In this document: positions 55,670-64,000 of the stretch, piece after piece
Layout of the letters: each line of letters opens with the position of its first letter
Position numbering within the stretch: the first letter of the stretch is position 1
Program-made: the position numbers and the translations under genes
Notes under the pieces: generated by a model
What the model saw: only the letters and a program-made list of their open reading frames with translations
The model's database searches: none
What the model was told of the DNA's origin: nothing
Assembly (NCBI RefSeq): GCF_036898095.1
Contig: NC_090738.1
Span: 56,869,148-56,933,147 of the forward strand
Direction: 5' to 3'
DNA length: 64,000 nt
From: Palaemon carinicauda
Taxonomy: Eukaryota; Arthropoda; Malacostraca; Decapoda; Palaemonidae

Positions 55670-58600
55670 TTGATGATTTTTCTTTCGTTGGGGGCCTTGT
55701 TTTGAGGTGGCACTTTGGATCTGCCAGGTCCGGCAGAGGCGGTGTCGCTTCCTTCGAGAAACGCTGGTTTCACGCGGTCTATTGAGACCCAGTCCTCTTG
55801 GCCATGGACGTCGAGAAGGAAGGCTTTCGTTGTCCTCTTAATTACCCGGTAGGGGCCTCGATAAGGTCTAGTTAGTGGTTGTCAATGAACGTCGACACGG
55901 ACGAAAACGTACCCGCAGTCATCCAGATTTTTTGGCTTGAAGTGCTTGGTTCTGTCCTGGTAAGTTTTGAGACATGGCCTGAACTTCCTGGTGATGTCCC
56001 TTAGGTGATCCAGCTGCGTGTCGTCGGTTGATGAGGGAAAGAATTCGCCAGGAACTGTGAGCGCCTCCCCGTGAACCTTTTCGGCGGGCGAAGGTTCGCC
56101 GTCTGCGCGAGGGGCGGTGCGAAGGCCGAGGAGTACCCAAGGAAGTCGTGATTTCCAGTCCCCGTCGGTGCAGCTCGCCATCAGGGACGCCTTGAGGGAG
56201 CAGATCCAGAAGGGGGCAATGGTCCCACGACGTCGATGTGTATGTGACCGAAACGTCTTTTTGGCTGGGGGAAATCGCCTACCCCCGATTCGGTGTGACG
56301 GCTGACTTTGCTTGACTGGTAGTTGATGCATGACTTCGCCCATTCCCGGGCGTCCTTTTTGATCCCTGGCCAGATGAACTTCTCAGACAGAAGGCGAGCG
56401 GTGATGCGTCCTGAGGGGTGTGAAAGTCCGTGGATGATATCGAATATTTTCCTTCTGCAGGAGGCTGGTATCCAGGGACGTGGGCGGCCGGTGCTGGTGT
56501 CGCAAAGAATAGTTACTCCTGCTGGTCCGAGGGGAATCGCACTTATCTTGAGCGCGGATGGCCCCGTCAGGTGATCCTTTGCTTCTCGGTCGGTGCGTTG
56601 TTCGGTTGCGAGATTGGCGTAGTCGATTCCCAGGTGGATTGCGTCAATTTCAATCCTTGAAAGGGCGTCCGCGACTGGATTTTTCTTTCCTGGGACGTAA
56701 CATATGGTGCACCCGAATTCGGCGATTGTTGCGAGATGACGTTGTTGTCGGAAGGACCATGCGTCAGTCGATTTTGTAAAAGCGTGTACGAGGGGTTGAT
56801 GGTCCGTCGCGATTGTGAAGGGAGTGCCCTCCAAGATGTGCCTGAAGTGGCGGACGGCGAGGAGTTCCCTATCGAAGGTGCTGTATCTTGTTTCGGCGGG
56901 TTTCAATTTCTTGCTGAAGAATGCCAGCGGTCGAGGAGAACCATCGACGAGTTGCTCCAGCACAGCCCCACAGGCGACGTTGCTGGCGTCGTTCGTTAGT
57001 CGCAGGGGCGCGTTGTCGTCGAAATGAGCCAGGGTGGTGGCATTTGCGAGGGCCTCCTTCGTCCGGGCGAATGCCTGTTGCTGGGGCAAACCCCACTCGA
57101 GTTTTTTCGCTTTTCCTTTCAGGACGTTGTCGAGGGGTGACAGGGTTTGTGCGATGTTGGGGATGAAGCGCCTATAGTAATTGACCATCCCCAGGAACTC
57201 CTGAAGTTGGCGGATGGTCGTAGGTATCGGGAACTTTCTGATGGCGTCGACCTTCGTTGTCATGGGTTTTACCCCGCACGAGGATACGCGGTGACCAAGG
57301 AAATCCACTCCTTCCGCACCGAACGTGCATTTGTCGAAACGTACGACCAGGCCCTTCTCCTGTAGGCGTTTGAGGACGGTGCGGACGTGCCTCCGGTGTT
57401 CCTCCTTGGTTTTTGAGAATATCAGGATGTCGTCGACGTAGCAGACGCAGAAAGGTAGGTCACCCAGAATGCTATCCATTAGTCATTGGAAGGTCGCCCC
57501 GGCGTTGCGTAGACCGAAGGTTGAGTATGCGAAGGTGTAGGATCCAAACGGCGTTACAATGGCAGTTTTTGGGATGTCTTCCGGAAATACGGGGACCTGG
57601 AAGTAAGACTTAAGGAGGTCCATCTTGGTAAAATACTTCGCACCGTGCAACGCGTTCGTTAGGTCCTGCATGTTGGGCAGCGGGTAGTGATCGGGCGTTA
57701 TGATGAGGTTGAGGCGCCTGTAGTCGCCGCAAGGTCTCCAGGACCCGTCCGGCTTTTTTACCATGTGTAGGGGCGATGCCCAGGGGCTCGATGCTTTCTT
57801 ACAGATACCCATGCATTCAGTGTCTTCAAAGGCGCGTTTGGCATCCTTCAGTGGCTGGGGCGGTAGGCGGCGGAATTTGGCGTGAGTAGGAGGTCCTGTC
57901 GTTGTGATGTGGTGGTAGATCCCGTGCTTGGATGGGGAACCTGGCGAGTGTCGGAGCTCGGGCTTGAAAACCTCGGGAAATTCTTGTAGGAGGTCGGCAT
58001 AGGGGTGCGTCGTTACGGCGGATACGGACATTGTTGCAGGGCCGTGTTCTAGGGCGCGAGACTGGCAGGTTCCCGTGTCGATGAGACGTTTGTTAGTGAC
58101 ATCGACGAGGAGTCCGTGGTGGGCGAGGAAATCCGCACCGAGGAGGGGGCGATTGACGTCAGCGATGGCGAAGGGCTAAGAATACGAACGGCCCATGATA
58201 GATATCTTGAGGGTCCTAATCCCATAGCACCGTATGGGAGATCCGTTGGCGGCAATGAGTGAGGGAGCGTTTTTGTCGGGACCACGGTCTAGGTCGGACT
58301 TGGAAGGTGGGAACGTTGACTGCATTGCGCCGGCGTCTACCATGAGTCTACGGTTGGAAATGGTATCGAGGATATAGAAACCATTCTTGTTTTGGTTACC
58401 TGCGGCTGCGATGGTGGCAGGTGGATGCTTCTGGCGTCGTCTTCTAGGGAAACTGCATGGTGCTCTACATTTCTTGGCATCGCTGCCGAACTGTTGGTGG
58501 TAAAAGCACCATGCTGGGTTAGTCCTAGGGTTCGGTCGTATTGTTTGCGGCAGTTTCTTTCTTGATAGAACGTTGATCTTGTCGTCCTCAGGGGCCGTTG

Positions 58601-59282
58601 CCGAGGAGTCTATGGAAGAGCAGCTGCTGAAGGAGGAGAACGAAGGCGGTGTTGACGATGATGCTCCGAGGCGAGATGCTTTGGAGGCCTCATGGAGCTT
58701 CTGAGCCTTCGACAGGAGTTCATTCATCCGGAGCGTGTCGGCGTCTGTCAATCGGGCCCTTACGTCCTGTGGTAGGCGTCGAAGAAAGATCTCGCGAGAT
58801 AAGCTAATCTCACATCGTCGGCCGTTGCTGTCTGTTTCGGGGAGCAAGAGCAGGCTGGTTAACTCGTCCCACGCCTCGACAGGAGAGGGTTCACCCATGG
58901 GCTTGCCGGCGAGGTCCAGGACTTTCTGTGCCCTTGCTGAGACGGAGAGGGAGTAGATACCGATGAGTTTCATTCTCAGGTCGTCGTATGAAACTTGGCC
59001 GGCCTGGGCGTCGAGCCATGGGGAAATCTTGTCGAACACCTCTTCAGGTATGGAGGTGAAAACGATGTCAGCCTTGGCGCAGGAGTTGCTGAGTCTAGCG
59101 ACACGGAAGAGTACATCTGCTCTCAGGAACCAGGAAGCTGTGTTGTGTTGAGAAAAGGGCGGCAGTTTGACTTTGGGCGTGGAGGCGAGGCCGTTGGGTG
59201 CGATGGGCGTGTTGCTTCCTGCATCGTGGCCAGACGACGAGTCGGCGAAGAGGTGAGAAGTTGATATGTCGGTTAAGCTCAT
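55670..59282 (-). pseudogene. Gypsy K gag-pol
   Basis: The frame starts at ATG 59280-59282 (MSLTDISTSHLF). Gag and the Cys/His motif WCFYHQQFGSDAKKC lie in 58176-59282. The protease motif reads VDAGAMQS: the Thr of the retropepsin D-T-G is Ala. TAG at 58176 (Trp to stop) and TGA at about 57481 (CGA to TGA) interrupt the frame. RT with CYVDDILIF (about 57435), RNase H (TNDASNVACG) and the integrase zinc finger lie in 56181-57479. A deletion near 56200 with GCTC at both edges removes the second Asp and the Glu of the DDE core, and the rest continues in another frame (55882-56343). The GPY tail is present but shifted. Confidence 0.92.
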
Positions 59283-59418
59283 CCTACTGCCTTACATGCA
59301 CCGAAGTGTGGGAGAACCAAAGGCAGGCTCATGCCTAAGGTAACGGAGTATAGAGAAGGTAGCACGGCCGTAATAAGTAGGTTAATGGCAAAGCCAAAAC
59401 CGCTGATGCTACTTTCAA

Positions 59419-59432
59419 CTCCGGGGTCACCA
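59419..59432 (-). other. Primer binding site, Gypsy K
   Basis: Reverse complement TGGTGACCCCGGAG, identical to Gypsy A and B. It lies two bases from where the missing LTR should begin. Confidence 0.75.
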
Positions 59433-59434
59433 GT

Positions 59435-60239
59435 TGTCGGGAATTTCGAACTGATCAATCGAAATTCCCACCATTTAACTCCACCTACGTTGCGTCAAAT
59501 TGGAGGGAGGGTTGAGAGAACTCGCGGGCGAATGAATGTGGTTCAAGACGAGAATGTTTTAGAACCAAAAGAGCAACCGCCTGGTAGGGGAAGCGCTGAG
59601 GCTAAAGAAATCGACCATTTGTAATTTATGATTAAGAAATTTAATGTCATTTTATTGTAACATGATGAAAAAATCCCATCTAGAAATTTAGGTTCAGAAA
59701 AAAATGCGGGAACAAGGTGACGTCGGGGGGTGCAGAGACCAGCTCTGTCTCTTTGATCCGACGTCCTCAACCAAAGTAAGTCCTTAATTGTATACTCTCT
59801 GCCCCCCCCCCCCTATTGTACCCAGGTCGGTTTCCATATAGGTTTTGCTAGTGTTCTGTAAAATTTGAATATTTAATCGATCCTTGTGTTTGGGGATCAG
59901 TGTTGTCTTGTAAATTACGTAAAAAGGCCTCGGTATGCCGTTTATCGAGGTAACTTACTAAAAGTTTAATTAATTTTGCTTAATTTTGAGTCCGGTGCGG
60001 ACTTAGTTTTTATTCAGTAACGCATGTGGTCATTAAGTCAAGTGTCTCTTTTGTATGTCGAGTAAAGGTTTATTTTTTGTATATCCATCGTATTAGATGA
60101 TTATTTTTATAATAAATTTGTTAAAATATAGCCGTATTCTACTTAATTCCTGAAGGGTTTTGAGAGGCTAGCCTCTTCAAGGCCTTGTGATCCGCCCAGT
60201 ACATCGGGCAATTTAGTAAACCGGTGAAATTTCACCACA
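59435..60239 (+). repeat. 5' LTR of the BEL/Pao element
   Basis: About 805 bp from TGTCGGGAATTTCGA to TTTCACCACA. An inverted pair GGGAATTTCGA / TCGAAATTCCC lies at its start (about 59439-59470). A C-run lies near 59803. The end is placed by the following PBS; the second LTR is not available for comparison. Confidence 0.75.
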
Positions 60240-60241
60240 TT

Positions 60242-60259
60242 TGGTCCTTCGAACCGGAT
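60242..60259 (+). other. Primer binding site, BEL/Pao
   Basis: TGGTCCTTCGAACCGGAT, a segment I recognise from BEL/Pao elements just after the 5' LTR. A leader of about 210 bp with a C-run precedes gag. Confidence 0.7.
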
Positions 60260-60467
60260 CGCAAGCGCTTCCCGGAGCCGGACAGGACTAAATTAGAATA
60301 TGAGCTTTTGAGTGTGGGAAAGAAGTAACAATTAAAGGTCGTCTACGTCCCAATGTGCGATCGCCAACATGGGTCAGTTTCTTTGAGTCCCTTCCTAATG
60401 TAAAATTACCTTTCTTTCCTTGCTTTGCCAACCCCCCCCCCCCAAATGTAAAGTAAAGTTAATTAAG

Positions 60468-61600
60468 ATGGCGGTGGCCACGATCATGCACATCGAGGCG
60501 TCGATGGGCCTAATAAACGACTTACTTAGCGAAACGCAAAGAGCTCTATTAGAGACCTACTCTGAGTCCGTTTACCAGAATTTGGTAACGGAGTTGCAGG
60601 TAGAGGTACGACAGCTAAGAGAGCTATACAAAAGCCAGTGTGTGAAACTAGAGTCTAGTATTGAAGCCCGAATCAGGCACACATTAGGTGAAGCTACATG
60701 CGCTTCTACCCTACTGTATAATAGGATAGACAAAATGAAAAGCACTTCAACGGGGAATGTTGCCCTCCCCAGGTTGAAGCCGCTGCCTCTCCCCACGTTT
60801 GAAGGAGAAGTGCAAGAGTACGCATCGTACCGTGAGCTCTTCACGATCCACGTGGATCGAAGAGCGGATTTAGACGAAGTGTCTAAATTTACTTATTTAT
60901 TGGGGACGTTGGGCAAAGAGCCACTTAGAATCATCAAATCTCTAAGTGTAACTGCCGCGAACTATAGTGTAGCATTAGACCTATTAGATAAGCAATATGG
61001 CAACGTGCACCAGACACTCGTGATTCTGCACCGTAAATTAGCCAACATCTTTGTGCCGTCACTAAACCCAGTAGAACTCAAAAGGTTCCGTTTTGAGTTG
61101 ACCATCATAATTGAACAAATCAAAAGACTGAGTACCAATGACATAGGCCAGGGCATGGTCATGAGCCTCATTAATCAAAAACTGTCAGAGGGAAAGCTCT
61201 ACCGCAAAGTGGTCGAGCATTTGAGAAAATGTGACTATACGTTGGACGAGTTTTTTGAAGCAATAGACTTTATTGTGAGAATGCTAGAAGACGATGCGTT
61301 GCAGAGAGGCGACAGTCTTGAGAGTGACAAAAGACCAGACAGTAGTGTAAGACCGAAAACCCATCCCATCCACAATAATTCCTGCCCATTTTGTAGCGAA
61401 CGGCACCCGCCTCACGGATGTCGCCAAGTGACTGACATAGCTGCTAGACGTCGCATTTTGCTGAAAAGGGGTCTTTGTTTTAATTGTACGAAATCAGGTC
61501 ATCGTAGCGATAAATGTCCCGTTTCAAATTAATGTAGAAACTGTAATGCTAAGCACCACACTGCAATTTGCGATGCGGGTAGACCGCTATTGATCCCTAG
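60468..61600 (+). pseudogene. BEL/Pao Gag
   Basis: Starts at ATG 60468 (MAVATIMHIEASMG); the open frame further upstream begins at a TTG and is not needed. After a coiled-coil-like N-terminus the segment LPLPTFEGEVQEYASYRELF (about 60780-60840) marks the Pao-type gag domain. Zinc-binding motifs near the end are CPFCSERHPPHGC and CFNCTKSGHRSDKC. TAA at 61530-61532 interrupts the frame, and a third knuckle (CRNCNAKHHTAIC) follows in the same frame, so the stop is a nonsense mutation. Confidence 0.88.
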
Positions 61601-61649
61601 TCATAGTAATAGTCAAACAACGACGTCCCGCCCCGTAGTGAATGCGACG

Positions 61650-64000
61650 CCTCAGCAGCCCGAAACTTCCCCCTGACCACCAAAGACTAAAGTAGAGGCT
61701 AAACCATGCACAAGCGCAAAGATCGCGCAGAGGTCTGATGTGGACCTCCCATGCACTATCTTGCCAACAGCCATGGCAGGTATTCAACAAAAGCAAGGTA
61801 GTAAGCGAGTCCGCCTATTTCTCGACTCAGGAAGCCAGAGGAGCTTCATCTCAGCAAAAATTGCCCGTCAATTAGGCCTACCGGTGGTAGGACGAGTATC
61901 CTTAAATATAGCTCCGTTTGGTTCCGAGGAAATAAGCGGACAATACGATGTAGTAAGTTGCAGGGTTGAAATGGGGAAAAGAATCGTGCGTGTAGTTAGT
62001 GGCACACGAACACGTGAACGTCCCGATACATAACGCGGGTTATGTAAAGGTCAGACAGCATCTGTTGAGCAAGGGAGTCACGTTAGCCGATCCTGCAAAC
62101 CAATCAGATACCATGAAAAACGTTCACATATTAGTAGGGGCTGATTATTTTAGCTATTTTATTATAGGTGTTGAAAAAGTAGATGGGATAAATCTTTTCT
62201 TGACTCATAATGGTATGTCCCCATACGGGAAGGTGCCACAGTGGCTATTCCAAGGGGAAAAGGTCGAACAAGTAAGAACGTTGAGAGTGTGCAGAATCAC
62301 GAACGAGCCATATCTGTATGATGTAGACGAGTGGTGGCGTTTAGACCGTGTTGGCATCGCCCCATCTGAGCAATACACTGTTCGCGAGGCCGAGGCCATG
62401 CGAAAGGTATCGCAAAGCGTTGTGAGAAAACCTGAGGGATATCAGGTTAGCCTACTATTCGGATCAGATGCTAGGCCAGAAACAAATTATCGTAACGCTG
62501 TGGCACAGTTAGAGTCGTTGCAGACCAAATTCAGAAAGGATAGGAAATATTTTGAACAATATCATGGAGTGATAGACAGATATATCGAAGCAGGTTTTAT
62601 ATCTGAGGTGAAAGGAAAGACAGCCGTACCACCCCCCTTAGAATCGTGTTCAATGCCTCGGCAAAGTCAAAGGGTTGTAAGTCATTGAATGAATGTCTCT
62701 TACCTGGGCCTAATTTGGTAGAGGTAGCATATAGTTTAATTATAAGGTTTAGGTTGAACCGATATGCCATGTTAGCCAATATAAGTAAAGCATTCCATCG
62801 TGTTTTGTTAGATCCTCGTGATGCCAAATACACACGATTTCTGTGGCGCGAGGCAGCTGGTCGAGCGCTTACCTTCGCCTTTAGAGTCGTGGTGTTCGGC
62901 ATCACAGCTAGTCTATTTTTGCTACAACAGATATTAAATTGTCATTTTAAAGAGGAAGGCCGGCCAGATTTAGTAAAATCCTTTTATGTCGATAACTATC
63001 GGGCCACTTTTGAGGATTTAGAACATATGAGGCAGGAGCATGAGTCTGTTAATAACATCTTGAAAGGGGCGGGTATGCCCTTGGAAGGGTGGGCAAGCAA
63101 TCACTTGGCCTTCGATAGCGAGAGACAGTGGAGTGAGCCTGTGAGTGTGAACGTGCTCGGGCTGCGATGGGCCCGGGACGTGGACAGATTGTGTGTGAAA
63201 GAAAGTAAGAAGATCTGTGAGTTGGGGGAGGGATGGGTACCTACGAAGCGTAGGGTACTTTCCCTGTTAGTCTCAATTTACGATCCAATAGGTTTGATAA
63301 GCCCATTATTTGTAAAAGGAAAACTTTTCCTCCAACAACTATGGGAGGATAATGTAGGTTGGGATGACGTGTTAGGAGAAGAAAAGGCTAAAGAGGCAAG
63401 TGAATTGTTGAATGATTTGAAAGCGGTGAGCGACATCACCTTTCAAAGATCGATAGGCAAAAAGGGTTTAGAACTACATGTGTTCACCGATGCCAGCAGT
63501 AAGGCATATGGAGCAGTGGCATATACCAGGGAAGATTGCAAACGGGTAAGTTTGATTACAAGCAAAATGAGGATCACTCCGAAAGGGATGAGCAAACTGA
63601 CGATCCCCAAGCTAGAGCTGCTGGCCTTGTTGTTAGGCAGCAGATTAGCAAGAACTCTCAAGGAACTGATCGAGCCACGAGAAATAGTAATGTGAACTGA
63701 CAGCAAGGTAACGTTGGCATGGGTAGCATCTCCCGATGCCAGGTCTCATAAAAATGTGTTTGTTTCTAACAGAGTGGCGGAGATTGTTTTTATTCAGCAG
63801 GTTTGTAGCTTCAGTCTGAACCATGTCCCTAGTCATCAGAACCCTGCCGATATCCTATCCAGAGGTGCAACGACTCGACAATTGCAAGTTAACTCCCTGT
63901 GGAGGAACGGTCCAGAATTCCTCAGGACCATGGGAAAGCCTGTTCCTTGCAAGGAGGAAGATCCGCTACATCAAACTCACGTAGTAGCGGCGGTACAAGA
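61650..64000 (+). pseudogene. BEL/Pao Pol: protease, RT, RNase H (partial)
   Basis: Protease with LFLDSGSQRSFIS (about 61820) and VHILVGADYF (about 62120). The frame shifts near 62010-62030 and shifts back near 62640, where a short stretch before PLRIVFNASAKS seems lost. RT follows (62646-63695) with ANISKAFHRV, FRVVVFGITASLF, the catalytic FYVDNY (about 62985), LGLRW and SIYDPIGLISPL. RNase H begins at HVFTDASSKAYGA (about 63475) and includes IPKLELLALLLGSRL. TGA at 63693-63695 (Trp to stop, before TDSKVTLAW) interrupts it, and the frame continues (VPSHQNPADILSRG) to the window end. The integrase is outside. Confidence 0.9.

Larger units (their letters stand above)
55193..59434 (-). mobile_element. 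Ty3/Gypsy LTR retrotransposon K (5' LTR missing from its place)
   Basis: A minus-strand element with a 3' LTR at 55193-55525, a C-run polypurine tract, gag-pol, and a PBS at 59419-59432. Where the 5' LTR should start (59435) a BEL/Pao LTR starts instead. LTR bases are outer type, and the gag, protease and RT missing from the array are present here, so K is the closest full-length relative of the array. The target site on the left is probably ATCT (55189-55192). Confidence 0.9.
59435..64000 (+). mobile_element. BEL/Pao LTR retrotransposon (3' part beyond window)
   Basis: 5' LTR (59435-60239), BEL-type PBS region, Gag with zinc knuckles, an aspartyl protease of the Pao type, RT with FYVDNY, and RNase H. 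The YVDN box and the IPKLELLALLLGSRL segment are typical of BEL/Pao. The integrase and 3' LTR lie right of the window. Several stops and shifts make this copy inactive. Confidence 0.9.

Noticed and set aside
59543..59770. A 75-codon ORF in the BEL LTR
   Set aside because: Antisense, no similarity I recognise, and only one LTR to compare.
1..64000. tRNA, rRNA or snRNA genes
   Set aside because: I looked for clover-leaf-like box A/B patterns and conserved rRNA or U-RNA words by eye and saw none; the TGGTGACCCC words are LTR primer-binding sites, not tRNA genes.

Overview
The window is a eukaryotic block made almost entirely of nested retrotransposons. I found no host gene, tRNA, rRNA or unique host sequence I could support. 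DIRS-type tyrosine-recombinase elements, several Ty3/Gypsy families, a BEL/Pao element and a LINE occur together, which fits an arthropod genome; DIRS elements are known to be common in decapod crustaceans, so a decapod is my best guess, but this is inference only.

Left part (1-27102): a chain of DIRS elements. Copy 1 (1 to about 5800, minus, cut by the window edge), three short DIRS-derived elements (X 5789-6300, X' 6663-7185, Y 7145-12500), copy 2 (about 12480-20830, minus, nearly complete: gag, RT/RNase H, tyrosine recombinase) and copy 3 (about 20830-27102, minus, decayed). Most neighbours join through one shared palindrome of about 94 bp with an asymmetric AT-rich core. A foreign Gypsy RT fragment sits between X and X'. 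Gypsy element A (7522-12342, plus) is inserted in Y with an ACGT target duplication. All three DIRS gag ORFs start just after a conserved 3' splice site, with a matching donor 129-162 bp upstream.

Right part (27103-64000): one LINE is cut into pieces. The pieces at 27103-28005, 32856-33876 and 54807-55192 rejoin in one reading frame once the inserts and one copy of each target duplication are ignored. The inserts are Gypsy B (28006-32851, plus, TSD ATAA), a 20.9 kb tandem Gypsy array (33877-54802, minus) and Gypsy K (55193-59434, minus). A BEL/Pao element (59435 to beyond 64000, plus) abuts the primer-binding site of Gypsy K.

The tandem array is the most unusual object. Ten LTRs alternate with nine internal regions, all in one orientation, with one TACT target duplication around the whole block. 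The internal regions share two deletions that removed gag, protease and most of RT but kept RNase H and integrase. Part of the array repeats as a higher-order unit of about 7.08 kb.

How the genes work together: in Ty3/Gypsy and BEL/Pao elements Gag packages the RNA, protease cuts the polyprotein, RT/RNase H copies it and integrase inserts it. In DIRS elements a tyrosine recombinase replaces integrase. No element here is fully intact. DIRS copy 2 comes closest (two nonsense codons in RT/RNase H and a lost gag start codon); Gypsy B has three nonsense codons in one gag-pol frame.
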